This document shows, in pieces, positions 10,101 through 17,577 of a stretch of 64,000 nt of DNA. Source of the DNA: Candidatus Moanabacter tarae (GTDB lineage: Bacteria > Verrucomicrobiota > Verrucomicrobiia > Opitutales > UBA2987); contig CP029803.1 in NCBI GenBank assembly GCA_003226295.1, positions 354,226 to 418,225 of the forward strand. The letters run 5' to 3'. The notes beneath the pieces were generated by a model. That model saw only the letters and a list, made by a program, of their open reading frames with translations. It had not been told where the DNA came from and searched no databases. The translations under genes and the position numbers were made by a program. The stretch's first letter is position 1. The number at the start of each line of letters is the position of its first letter.

Positions 10101-10577
10101 CAGTTCTGAGGCCAGTTTTTCGACTAGGTCTCCAAAAGGGAATTCAGAACCTGAAGAGAGGATGATCTCGTCAGCAAGGAGTTTTGTTAATGGAGGTACG
10201 GGATGTATTAGGCCCCTTGGTGTGGAGACTATTACAAGTCTACAATCATTTGTTTTCAGTTCACGGAAATCCTTGAGCCGAGTTAATGTTGAGAGACGAT
10301 CGCATTCCGAATCAAATAATGCCTGACTATCGGTTTCCAGGGATGGAAGATCTGGGAGAATTCTAGCTTCGACCTGATTTGTGTTCATGATACTGGAAGA
10401 TATGAACTCGATATCTTCCATCCACTGTTCCGCTAATGCATGATTTATGGTGAGCAAAATCGAGACGGGCGCCGATTCTCCAGTAATAATCTGGCTGCAG
10501 ATTGCGGGGGCTGCAGCCAGATTCACTCCCGTTAGAAAGTGGTTAATTCGATTCCGTACTCTGGTGGCTGCTCGCAC
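7161..10577 (-). CDS. mfd: Transcription-repair coupling factor Mfd
   Basis: An 1138-residue DNA translocase (E. coli Mfd is 1148) that displaces RNA polymerase stalled at lesions and recruits UvrA. Domains in order: a UvrB-like N-terminal module (about 1-330), the RNA-polymerase-interacting domain (455-520, with EGDMIVHIQHGI), the RecG-like helicase with Walker A GDVGFGKT (609-616) and DEEH box (710-713), the TATPIPRTLY segment, and a C-terminal TRCF domain (about 1010-1100). The start is GTG at 10577, two bases after the rnc stop, so translation is probably coupled to rnc. It works in the same pathway as UvrB, encoded at 49-51 kb. Confidence 0.97.
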   Translation of the reverse strand: MRAATRVRNRINHFLTGVNLAAAPAICSQIITGESAPVSILLTINHALAEQWMEDIEFISSSIMNTNQVEARILPDLPSLETDSQALFDSECDRLSTLTRLKDFRELKTNDCRLVIVSTPRGLIHPVPPLTKLLADEIILSSGSEFPFGDLVEKLASELKYDSEAICETPGQFAIRGGLIDLYPVNANQPYRIDFFGDQIESIRTYDPTTQRSLSEVESLTIMSVPYGRSQTREQNIYDYLGDSINWILWEPEHLFSEFPSFFSSSEGNHSAVPNFQDLLDSRSQRNDLWYAVSEFEITNPVLATKGKKEVFCTEPLTGYRTYNFEWEIGVDRLHSEQEARSQFLGKILQWKNEGYVVFLVTPNRGVEERLTEIIAKNEHLQNISPIFRRGNLRKGFRISFRDSADTIAWSQDNDKIGLVVVSDSEIFGRYRKHLTGSTNRALPNRSQVDQLLDFSELVEGDMIVHIQHGICAYRGLSKMKLKGIEEEVLSLEFDGGITLHLPLSESHLLTRYVGLTKVRPKLARLGTNIWDKTRRAAEKATLDFAAKLLNLQAQRNLIKGHACSPDTNWQKEFEHAFIYRETPDQLRAIEDIKHDLELPKPVDRLICGDVGFGKTEVAIRAAFKMVMDGRQVAILVPTTVLAQQHFNTFRERMADFPIVVEMISRFRTRNQQKAILSQMRSGGVDVIIGTHRLLGRDIHFNNLGLLVIDEEHRFGVRHKEKLKRLKHNVDVMTMSATPIPRTLYLALMGARDLSVIETPPSDRLPIKTDVKSYSVEIVKKSISFEVARGGQVFYLHNRVDSIDSVANHLRELLPDLRIAVGHGQMEERDLENIMTRFVAGEFDVLVCTTIIESGLDIPNCNTIIIEGADRFGLSQLYQLRGRVGRFKKQAYAYLLLHRHTELIDQARKRLSALRQYTQLGAGYKIAMRDLELRGAGNLLGAQQSGHISGVGFELYCHLLRQSIARLKGKKSAKIIRTNLRLDFINVGTDEKKEKGNLSPGFAVIKEEELGDSRIGNIEAYIPSTYVPETRLRIDFYRQLAISVNPSDIKEIQEALVDRFGPIPKPIKALLLVTEIRCLAELNGILTVETEGDRLKCHRSSIQRETFIKINGRFPRLTKNSPLPRLREIRTFLSKLRL

Positions 10578-10579
10578 AG

Positions 10580-11335
10580 TCAGTTCTCGGCGAATTCAAT
10601 TTGATTCCAATTCAAGAGTGCGACTCTAGCTGCTTCCTCTTCGGCTTCCTTCTTACTCGATCCTTCACCCATTCCCACTCTTTGGCCAGCTACTGATACT
10701 TCCACTTGGAAATTTTTTTCATGAGCTGGTCCAGACTCGGCAGTCACTGCGTATATGAGGGCGTTATTGCCAAATATCGGTTGAACTAATTCCTGCAGAC
10801 TCCCCTTTGGATTCTGTTCCTGATGAATGAAATTGGCCAAATGTCCTTGTATGTTACCGTACCACGGAAGGATTATTTTTCGGACAGTTTCCCAATCGCT
10901 ATCCAGATATATTGCACCGATGATAGCTTCAAGCACATCTTCGAGAATTGAATCACGGGTTCTGCCTCCTTGGTGTTCCTCGCTTGTGCTCATCCGGATG
11001 TAGGAACCGAGCCCCAGCTTGCGAGCTAGTTCGGCAAGATGAGTACCTCGAGAAAGAGCTGATCGCGCCTGGCTCAGCACGCCTTCCCGTTCCAAAGGCA
11101 TTAGCTTTAAAAGTTGCTCCGCGAGAATTGCTGAAAGAATCGCATCTCCGAGAAACTCAAGACGTTGATTATGCTGCCTATGACCTATTGAATGGGATCT
11201 TTTTTGGAAAAATGAGGGATGCGTTACGCTTCGTTCCAGAAGCTCTTTGTCTCTAAATTGGTAGCCGATAGCCTTTTGGAGCGCTTCGATACTGAGTTCT
11301 CTACCGGAAAGTTTTCTGCTTCTATGTTCCAACAT
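10580..11335 (-). CDS. rnc: Ribonuclease III
   Basis: A 251-residue double-strand-specific endoribonuclease that processes rRNA precursors and structured mRNAs. The catalytic RNase III domain has the family signature HNQRLEFLGD (55-64; Glu60, Asp64 metal ligands) and the second acidic pair in EDVLEAIIGAIY (Asp133, Glu136). A double-stranded RNA-binding domain follows (about 175-245, ending in the Lys-rich SSKKEAEEEAA helix). It lies between parA and mfd on the minus strand, with 176 bases after parA and two bases before mfd, so rnc and mfd are very likely one operon. Confidence 0.96.
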   Translation of the reverse strand: MLEHRSRKLSGRELSIEALQKAIGYQFRDKELLERSVTHPSFFQKRSHSIGHRQHNQRLEFLGDAILSAILAEQLLKLMPLEREGVLSQARSALSRGTHLAELARKLGLGSYIRMSTSEEHQGGRTRDSILEDVLEAIIGAIYLDSDWETVRKIILPWYGNIQGHLANFIHQEQNPKGSLQELVQPIFGNNALIYAVTAESGPAHEKNFQVEVSVAGQRVGMGEGSSKKEAEEEAARVALLNWNQIEFAEN

Positions 11336-11511
11336 GTTCTTTCGAAATTGCGGCTAAATATAGATCATATAACGATGGTTGGAATCCGTAACCAGGATGT
11401 AACAAAGAGATTAAGAAAATCATCCCTCGCCTAGGGTTTGTGATCAAAAGGCTTGGGGCAGCTTAGAATTGTACTCGGATAAATCGACCTCGAGATTCTA
11501 TTAGTTGTTCC

Positions 11512-12291
11512 CTAATCAAGATTAAATCGATCGATTACTTCCAGTGAGAGGTGTTTGTAGGCTATAGCTCCAGCGCTAAGTTTGTCGTACTGAAAAATAG
11601 AATCACCAAAACTTGGGGCCTCGCTTAGTCTGGTCGATCTTGGGATAACGGTTCTAAAAACCAAATCTTTGAAGTGACTCCTCACCTCATCGGCGACTTG
11701 TCGGCATAGATTAGTCCGTGAATCGTACATGGTCATAATTATCCCTCCAATGTCGAGTTTTGCATTTACCCCAGCATCGCGGAGCCGTTCGACAACACTC
11801 AGAATCTGGCCTAGACCCTCCATCGCCAGATATTCACACTGCAAGGTTATAAGGAGATGGTCAGCTGTTGCGAGTCCATTCATAGAGAGCAAACCCAGAG
11901 CTGGCGGACAGTCAATTATGATGACTGAATATTGATCTGAATCTTTTAAAGGCTGCAAGCATCGCGTTAGTTGGGCGAGATAGTCATCTTTCTGGGACAA
12001 CTCGATTTCTGCCGCCGCCAGATCCACTTCAGAAGGGATAAGAGCCAGATGATCAAGGGAGGTTGGGACAACCTTCTGCTCCGAAGATCCTTCCCCACTA
12101 AGGGGGCCGTAGAGGCTAGCCCCTTTAGATTTTTTGATCCCGAGTCCACTGGTAGCATTGGCTTGAGGATCGATATCAATGATCAAAGTCTCAATTCCCC
12201 TACTAGCCAAAGCGGCACCAAGATTGATTGCTGTTGTTGTCTTTCCAACTCCGCCTTTCTGATTTGCAACGGTAAAAACGGTTGATGCCAT
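11512..12291 (-). CDS. parA: ParA/Soj chromosome-partitioning ATPase
   Basis: A 259-residue Walker-type ATPase of the ParA/Soj family, which binds nucleoid DNA cooperatively with ATP and drives segregation together with ParB. The deviant Walker A motif KGGVGKT with the signature lysine (residues 12-18), the IDIDPQANAT Walker A' segment and the IIDCPPALG Walker B are intact. Length is typical of Soj. No parB lies beside it, and I found no parS-like palindrome near it, so either parB is elsewhere or this is an orphan ParA/MinD-like positioning ATPase. It heads a minus-strand run parA, rnc, mfd, surA-like. Confidence 0.9.
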   Translation of the reverse strand: MASTVFTVANQKGGVGKTTTAINLGAALASRGIETLIIDIDPQANATSGLGIKKSKGASLYGPLSGEGSSEQKVVPTSLDHLALIPSEVDLAAAEIELSQKDDYLAQLTRCLQPLKDSDQYSVIIIDCPPALGLLSMNGLATADHLLITLQCEYLAMEGLGQILSVVERLRDAGVNAKLDIGGIIMTMYDSRTNLCRQVADEVRSHFKDLVFRTVIPRSTRLSEAPSFGDSIFQYDKLSAGAIAYKHLSLEVIDRFNLD

Positions 12292-12702
12292 TTGTGGACA
12301 GTATGCGATAGGGTTACGATCCGAGTCTAGCTCAAAGATTTTGAAACTTCCACAAGGGTGTTAATCCTAAGGCTTCCCGTACTAACCTTCGGTGTATTTA
12401 AGGAGAAGCTTATCGTTAGAAAGGTCTCTGGTTCCGAGTGATTTTTCGATTTTAAGGTTCGAATAAAGGCGTAATTACCAAGTATGTACAGAAATATTTT
12501 AATGCAGTGACTTAACGAATGTCTCACAGCAACTTAGAGTTCCCTTTAATTTATCTAACAGGGTCCCTATAAAAACAGTTTGAAATCTACGCGATTTTCT
12601 GGCAGACAGATTCCTGAACCACTTTTTGGGAGGATTGACTGTTTGGGGTTAAGACCCTTGTTCGGTTCAAGGATCTGTTCAAATCTTTGGAGCACTTCCT
12701 CT
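12292..12702. other. Intergenic region upstream of parA and tRNA-Cys
   Basis: About 410 bases between the divergent parA and tRNA-Cys genes. No ORF with a credible ribosome-binding site, no repeat, and no obvious promoter pair was found. It should contain the promoters of both flanking genes. Confidence 0.5.
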
Positions 12703-12777
12703 GGCGCGGTAGCCAAGTGGTAAGGCCGGAGTCTGCAAAACTCCTATTCGCCGGTTCGATTCCGGCCCGCGCCTCCA
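12703..12777 (+). tRNA. tRNA-Cys (anticodon GCA)
   Basis: A complete 75-base cloverleaf: acceptor GGCGCGG/CCGCGCC, anticodon stem GGAGT/ACTCC around CTGCAAA, T-arm CCGG-TTCGATT-CCGG, discriminator T (U73, a cysteine identity element) and encoded CCA at 12775-12777. Confidence 0.97.
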
Positions 12778-12996
12778 TAAATGATCGCTAGATTTAGATT
12801 GCGAGTTACCCGTACTGGATAGGAGCTACTTTTCTGCCTGATTATTGTTTTTAGGGGTCGGATTAACGATCTGAGGATAGCTTTATATCCGTTCTCCGGA
12901 AATCACAGACACCTGTCATGTCCTCATGGTAGCTCATCCGTTTTTTTATTAACCAGAGGCGGAAAGTGATTTGACGGACTCGTATATATCTTAACT

Positions 12997-14385
12997 CTAT
13001 TTCTTTTCAGATAGAATCCTTTGAAGTGTTTTCATCCCGCTAGGGAGATCAGTGAATTCACCGTCAAGTTGAGCTTCGTAGCACTGCGCGAGCAGAGGCC
13101 CAAAGGAAGGTCCCGGTTCTTGACCGAGTTTAATTAGGTGGCGGCCTAAAACGATGGGTTTGGGGGCGGAATCAATCACTGCGAGTGCCTCAGCTCGGCT
13201 GATCAACCATTCGCCCGCATCGAATCTGTCTACTTTGAGAGGAGGGCGGCCTTTCATGTCAGCTTGCGCCACTCTTACAAGACGGTCGATCCGTTTTACT
13301 TTTCGCGCTAGTCTTCGGATGGCGGAGTCGCCCGCTTTCGATCTGTAAAGTTCGAGAGGACGCAGGTGTGTAGATACTAGGGGAATGACAGAGTCGATTA
13401 GTTCCTTATGTTGAGTCATCCTCTGGAGAAATGAACGGGTTGGTACTTCACCGGCACTTTCATGGCGAGGGGAGCGGATACGTCCTGATTCGAATACAGT
13501 GGTCAAAGGTTTACCAAGATCATGGCAGAGGGTAGCAAAACCGACGACGAGATCTTCCCAATCATCCCCAGTTCTTTCTTCAGCAAAGGCATCCATACAA
13601 TGAAGTGTGTGTGTCCACACATCGCCTTCAGGATGCCATTCAGGTTCCTGCTTGCACCCAACGAGAAGATTAAGTTCAGGGAAGTCCTTCAGCCAGTCAC
13701 AGGATCTAAGGAAATCCAAACCCGTAGAAATTTCCCGACCCTTCAGGAGAAGTTTTCTGAATTCCTCGAATACCCTTTCTGGCGGTAGATCCTCGGGTTC
13801 GATATGCCGACAGAGTTCGACTGTATCAGCGGAAACCTGGAAACGGAATCTTGCCGCTAATTGCATGGCTCGCAGTACCCTAAGAGGATCTTCTACGAAT
13901 TTCTCCGTTGTATGACGCAAAATACCCATTTCCAGATCTTTAAGTCCGTCAAAGGGATCGAAGATTCTATTCTCTATCGGATCCCAGGATATTGCATTTA
14001 CCGTAAAATCTCTCCGGCCAGCTGCTTCTTTTGGACCCATATTGGGGTCACCTTCTATTTCGAATCCCTTATGTCCTTTCCCGGATTTAGACTCACGTCT
14101 AGGAAGGGAGATGTCTATTGCGATTCCTCGAATCTTGAACACGGAGAAAGCTTTACCGACCTCGTCGACTGAATAGTGATCAGACAGGAGATTCTCTAGT
14201 TTCCTAATTTCGAGACCAAAAACTTCAATATCGACGTCTTTGACTGGTTCTCCCAAGAGCGCATCGCGGACGCTGCCTCCCACCAAATGAGGTTTCCCTC
14301 CGGCATCTTTAATGAGCTTGAACAAGTGAAGACATTTGTCCTTGAAAGAGGCGGGAAGAAAAACAGGCTCTTTCTCAAGCTTCAT
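12997..14385 (-). CDS. tRNA nucleotidyltransferase / poly(A) polymerase family protein with HD domain
   Basis: A 462-residue class II nucleotidyltransferase, probably adding or repairing the CCA end of tRNAs. The head domain has GGSVRD (36-41) and the metal-binding DVD (50-52), followed by RRDFTVNAI (124-132) and the neck motif EDPLRVLRAMQLAARF (165-180). A C-terminal HD phosphohydrolase domain is visible as HPEGDVWTHTLHCMD (251-265) and CHDLGK (287-292), the arrangement of E. coli Cca. All three tRNAs in this window encode their CCA, which points to a repair or quality-control role. Poly(A) polymerase and A- or CC-adding variants share the same head, so nucleotide specificity is not certain. 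Confidence 0.88.
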   Translation of the reverse strand: MKLEKEPVFLPASFKDKCLHLFKLIKDAGGKPHLVGGSVRDALLGEPVKDVDIEVFGLEIRKLENLLSDHYSVDEVGKAFSVFKIRGIAIDISLPRRESKSGKGHKGFEIEGDPNMGPKEAAGRRDFTVNAISWDPIENRIFDPFDGLKDLEMGILRHTTEKFVEDPLRVLRAMQLAARFRFQVSADTVELCRHIEPEDLPPERVFEEFRKLLLKGREISTGLDFLRSCDWLKDFPELNLLVGCKQEPEWHPEGDVWTHTLHCMDAFAEERTGDDWEDLVVGFATLCHDLGKPLTTVFESGRIRSPRHESAGEVPTRSFLQRMTQHKELIDSVIPLVSTHLRPLELYRSKAGDSAIRRLARKVKRIDRLVRVAQADMKGRPPLKVDRFDAGEWLISRAEALAVIDSAPKPIVLGRHLIKLGQEPGPSFGPLLAQCYEAQLDGEFTDLPSGMKTLQRILSEKK

Positions 14386-14663
14386 GGGGAACGATGTTCA
14401 TTGGAATCCGAATTCCTTTCTAAGACCTGTTGGAGGCTTTGTCGAAGTTAATCCGGTCGGATTGGCGAGTGCACCTTTCTGGTTCGTGGAAGTTTGATCG
14501 ATTTTAAGGCTCCACTTTTTTCGCCTCAAAAGGGAGATTCTGGTTCTTTCCAAAGACAAATAACCGAGGTCGGGCATAAAGGCGAGACCCCTAGTTTCAT
14601 GTAAGTGTTACCTCTATGACGAGAACGGTTGAAGATTTACGGAAATTTTGTCTTAGTCATAAC

Positions 14664-15533
14664 ATGATAAATTCGAAGAAACAGACTTTTTTTCAGATTG
14701 GGGCTGTCCTATTAGTAACGGGAATGTTAATGGGTTGTCTCCAAGCGCCAGATGAAAAACACTACGAGATTAAGGGCGAGGTAATCTCGATTTATTCGCT
14801 AAACAATGAGATTACGATTAGGCACGAGGAAATTCCCGGATTTATGCCGGCTATGACAATGCCGTTCAAAGTTAAAAATGTGCGGATCCTGGAAGGTCTA
14901 ATCCCGGGGGACAGAGTGCGCGGAACATTTGTCGTTGCAGCCCATGAGAGTTATCTGACTGATTTGACCCGTGAAGGATCAGATGGAGCAGACCTGCCCG
15001 CAATTGTATTACCTAATGGAGTAAGACTGATTCAAAAAGGAGATACGATTCCGGAAATAGCATTTCTGGATGATAATAATCGGCAAACAAAACTCTCGGA
15101 CTTCTTGGGAAGTCCGCTGGCCTTGACCTTCATCTACACACGTTGCCCCATCCCTAATTTCTGTCCATTGATGGATAGAAATTTTATTAAGGTACAAGCA
15201 GCAATCAAGGAGGGTGTTCAACTTTCTCGAGATACTCAGTTGCTCTCGATTACATTTGATCCAGAACATGACACGGTGGAGGTCTTGCGAAGGCATTCGG
15301 CGAAGCTTGGAGCAGATGTGAAAATTTGGCGATTTTTAACCGGGGACAAGGAAGCAATTACCCATTTGGGAGAGCAGTTAGGTATCACAATTGTTAGAGA
15401 TAGCATGGGAACATCGGAGATCACTCATTCGCTCCGCACTATTGTCGTCGACCGGGAAGGGAAAGTAGCAAGAAACTTTCGAGGTAACGACTGGACCCCA
15501 GATGAGTTGATTAAGGAGCTTAGCAAATTATAG
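14664..15533 (+). CDS. SCO1/SenC copper chaperone lipoprotein with N-terminal CusF-like domain
   Basis: A membrane-anchored copper chaperone predicted to help assemble the CuA site of cytochrome c oxidase. Counting from the upstream ATG at 14616, a lipobox (GMLMGC) puts the lipidated Cys at 41. I prefer the ATG at 14664, which places a basic-hydrophobic 24-residue signal just before it. A small copper-binding domain follows, with methionine-rich MPAMTMPF, as in CusF-like domains fused to SCO. The thioredoxin-like SCO domain has YTRCPIPNFC (Cys177/Cys183, a CX5C spacing instead of the usual CX3C) and the distal ligand His271. It is separated from the cox operon by about 14 kb, but the function fits. 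Confidence 0.88.
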   Translation: MINSKKQTFFQIGAVLLVTGMLMGCLQAPDEKHYEIKGEVISIYSLNNEITIRHEEIPGFMPAMTMPFKVKNVRILEGLIPGDRVRGTFVVAAHESYLTDLTREGSDGADLPAIVLPNGVRLIQKGDTIPEIAFLDDNNRQTKLSDFLGSPLALTFIYTRCPIPNFCPLMDRNFIKVQAAIKEGVQLSRDTQLLSITFDPEHDTVEVLRRHSAKLGADVKIWRFLTGDKEAITHLGEQLGITIVRDSMGTSEITHSLRTIVVDREGKVARNFRGNDWTPDELIKELSKL

Positions 15534-15643
15534 GTGAGAGATCGGGTCAGAAAGCCACTAATATTGAGATAAGAGTTTATTATTTGTGAATACCCAGGAT
15601 TGAGCTGTAAGCCTCACCCTTTAAAGAGTACTGGGAAACTGAA

Positions 15644-15985
15644 TTATCCTGGCTTAAGGATAGCGAGAAATGTTGCTCCTGAGACAACGAGTAGGACAAT
15701 TAGATAAAATACCGTTGGGAGTCGCAGTTTTTTTGCTGAGACGAAGAGTACAGCAATTGTAAGAAGGAGCCAGATAGCGAGTTTTACTTGTACCCAGAAG
15801 GGGAATCCGATGTGGAGTAAGACCGTGAGTGCCAAACCTGTGATCAGAATAACAAACATGGCTACATTGCCCGTCACCCTAGCAACGAAGCGATTTGAGT
15901 CGGAGTAACATATTATCACAATTGAACTGATTAACATAAAGACGCCAACAATGTGTAGAGTCTTAACTAAGCTGTAGTTTAGCAT
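15644..15985 (-). CDS. Small four-helix membrane protein
   Basis: A 113-residue protein that is almost entirely hydrophobic, with four predicted transmembrane helices (about 7-27, 38-58, 65-84, 90-110) and a conserved-looking histidine in the first (KTLHIVGVFML). The size, topology and early His resemble SirB2- or CopD-like small membrane proteins of respiratory and copper loci, but I cannot assign a family. It is convergent with the SCO1 gene and divergent from the Mrp-like gene. No function is claimed. Confidence 0.6.
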   Translation of the reverse strand: MLNYSLVKTLHIVGVFMLISSIVIICYSDSNRFVARVTGNVAMFVILITGLALTVLLHIGFPFWVQVKLAIWLLLTIAVLFVSAKKLRLPTVFYLIVLLVVSGATFLAILKPG

Positions 15986-16078
15986 TTGATTAGGCTGAAG
16001 ATGCGGATGGTCTTTACAAGACAGATCTCGTGAGGATACTTTCTATCCTACGGTAATGCTAATTGCTAAAATGAAAAT

Positions 16079-16942
16079 ATGAAATCCTATTTTGACCTAG
16101 AAGGCGACGGGGGCTCAGATGTGATTGGTCAAGTGGTTTCTCAAAAAGAGAAAATTGCCGACCGTCTCTCAGGTGTGAGCAACCTTCTGCCGATTGCTTC
16201 GGGGAAGGGCGGTGTCGGGAAGAGCACTATAAGTATGCAATTAGCGGCCTCCCTAAATCAATTGGGAAAGAAGGTTTCATTGCTGGACGCCGACCTTAAT
16301 GGACCTACCCTTGCTCGTTTATCGGGACTTCGTGAGGTGGCATTGGTTCCCGGTAAGACCGGATTAATTGTGCCGGAAACCAAATCGGGAATTGGTGTCA
16401 TTTCCCTCGGTTCAGTTATTCCTGAGACCGACATGGTTGAATTCGAGAGTGTGGCGCAAGGGGATTCACATGTCTGGAGGGCAGCAAAAGAATTTGCCAC
16501 ACTAGCTGATATAATTGGAGCTACAGACTGGGGATGTTTAGACTTTCTCTTGGTAGACCTTCCTCCCGGGCCTGAGCGGTGTTTCCAATTTGCAGAATTC
16601 TTTGAAAATAAAGCTTCTTTTGTAATGGTCTCAATTCCTTCAGAGATTTCTCAGGGAGTTGTAAATCGTTCCGTAGCGGCGATACGACAAGCTGGATCAT
16701 CGATTACAGGTTATATTGAAAACATGTCCGGGTACTACTGCGCTGAAACGGAAGAGATGAAGCCACTTTTCCCGGCAGGTAATTTCCCAATTGATGTTCC
16801 TTTGTTGGGCAAAATTCCATTTGATCCCGAACTGGCTCAGTGTTGTGATAAGGGAATGACAGTTTCAGATATTCCCGACTCCCGAACTGCTAAAGTGCTA
16901 CGCGATATTGCGGTTCTAATTGTCAACGAAATGGATAAATAA
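16079..16942 (+). CDS. Mrp/NBP35-like P-loop ATPase
   Basis: A 287-residue SIMIBI-class ATPase of the Mrp/NifH/MinD superfamily. The deviant Walker A SGKGGVGKST spans 41-50, the Walker A' region is LLDADLNGPTLAR, and Walker B is FLLVDLPPG (156-164). Mrp proteins normally act as Fe-S cluster carriers. Here the usual PPGTGD is replaced by PPGPERC, and ENMSGYYC keeps only one cysteine of the family's CxxC. Cysteines 153, 168, 221, 255 and 256 remain available. No N-terminal MIP18/FeS-assembly domain is present. It is followed after 17 bases by a zinc-ribbon/PCP_red protein and heads a four-gene cluster. Family clear, role uncertain. Confidence 0.85.
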   Translation: MKSYFDLEGDGGSDVIGQVVSQKEKIADRLSGVSNLLPIASGKGGVGKSTISMQLAASLNQLGKKVSLLDADLNGPTLARLSGLREVALVPGKTGLIVPETKSGIGVISLGSVIPETDMVEFESVAQGDSHVWRAAKEFATLADIIGATDWGCLDFLLVDLPPGPERCFQFAEFFENKASFVMVSIPSEISQGVVNRSVAAIRQAGSSITGYIENMSGYYCAETEEMKPLFPAGNFPIDVPLLGKIPFDPELAQCCDKGMTVSDIPDSRTAKVLRDIAVLIVNEMDK

Positions 16943-16959
16943 CGCGAAGGGTTTAAAGT

Positions 16960-17478
16960 ATGAGATTCCTCTGTGTCAGTTGCGATACCCAAATGAACCT
17001 GCTCAAGAATGATGAAGGAGTGGTTCCAGATGAACGTGGTTCTCTTTCCTTGCAATACGAGTGTCCCGATTGTTTGGTCCAGATCGCTATGTTGACGAAT
17101 CCCTTTGAGACTCAGATGGTCTCTTCCCTGGGTGTTGAGATTGGCGGGAAAACTCTTTCTGAAGGCGAGGGTATCGTAATTGACGAAACGGGAGAGGCGG
17201 TTGGAGTTAAGCCGGTTTCAGCTTCCGAAGAGTCGGGTAAATGTCCCTTTTCTCAGGAAGCGAGAAGAGCACTCGGTGCGTCTTCCGAAAGAACGGAATC
17301 CTCTCAGGTGAATGCTGAGATAAAGTGGACTGCGCAAGCTCTGGTGCGTCTTAAAAATATCCCAGAGTTTGTCAGACCTATGGCAAAGCAGGGAATCGAA
17401 AGGTACGCAATTGAGCAAGGCTATACCCAGGTTAACGAGGAATGCTTGGCATCAGCAAAGGAGCATTTTGGGATGTGA
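16960..17478 (+). CDS. Zinc-ribbon protein with C-terminal PCP_red domain
   Basis: A 172-residue protein in two parts. The N-terminus has a treble-cysteine ribbon (Cys5-x2-Cys8 and Cys35-x2-Cys38) likely to bind zinc or iron. Residues 121-169 match the PCP_red domain (begins IKWTAQALVRL, with IPEFVRP and the later IERYA), the module at the C-terminus of the BchB/ChlB subunit of dark protochlorophyllide reductase. The linker has one more Cys (GKCPF, 95). It lies 17 bases behind the Mrp-like gene, so they are probably co-transcribed. Two hairpins follow its stop (17503-17556). The reaction is unknown; the PCP_red match is by recognition of the conserved pattern. Confidence 0.8.
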   Translation: MRFLCVSCDTQMNLLKNDEGVVPDERGSLSLQYECPDCLVQIAMLTNPFETQMVSSLGVEIGGKTLSEGEGIVIDETGEAVGVKPVSASEESGKCPFSQEARRALGASSERTESSQVNAEIKWTAQALVRLKNIPEFVRPMAKQGIERYAIEQGYTQVNEECLASAKEHFGM

Positions 17479-17502
17479 TTCTAAGAATCTGAAGGAAGTT
17501 TC

Positions 17503-17525
17503 AGGTGTGTAAGATGTAGACACCT
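17503..17525 (+). other. Inverted repeat after the zinc-ribbon/PCP_red gene
   Basis: A perfect 6-bp stem (aggtgt at 17503-17508, acacct at 17520-17525) with an 11-base loop, a few bases upstream of a second, terminator-like hairpin. Together they sit between the second and third genes of the PCP_red cluster. Confidence 0.4.
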
Positions 17526-17531
17526 CCGACA

Positions 17532-17556
17532 GCTCCTTCCCCGGAGCACTTTTTTT
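17532..17556 (+). terminator. Terminator-like hairpin inside the PCP_red cluster
   Basis: A 5-bp GC-rich stem (gctcc 17532-17536, ggagc 17543-17547) is followed by seven T at 17550-17556. It stands 22 bases before the radical SAM start codon, so it may separate or attenuate transcription between the Mrp pair and the radical SAM gene. Confidence 0.5.
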
Positions 17557-17577
17557 CAAAGAAAAGATTTTTGAATA

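Noticed and set aside
12587-12778. Minus-strand frame covering tRNA-Cys
   Set aside because: The tRNA cloverleaf is complete on the plus strand; proteins read through tRNA genes are a well-known artefact.
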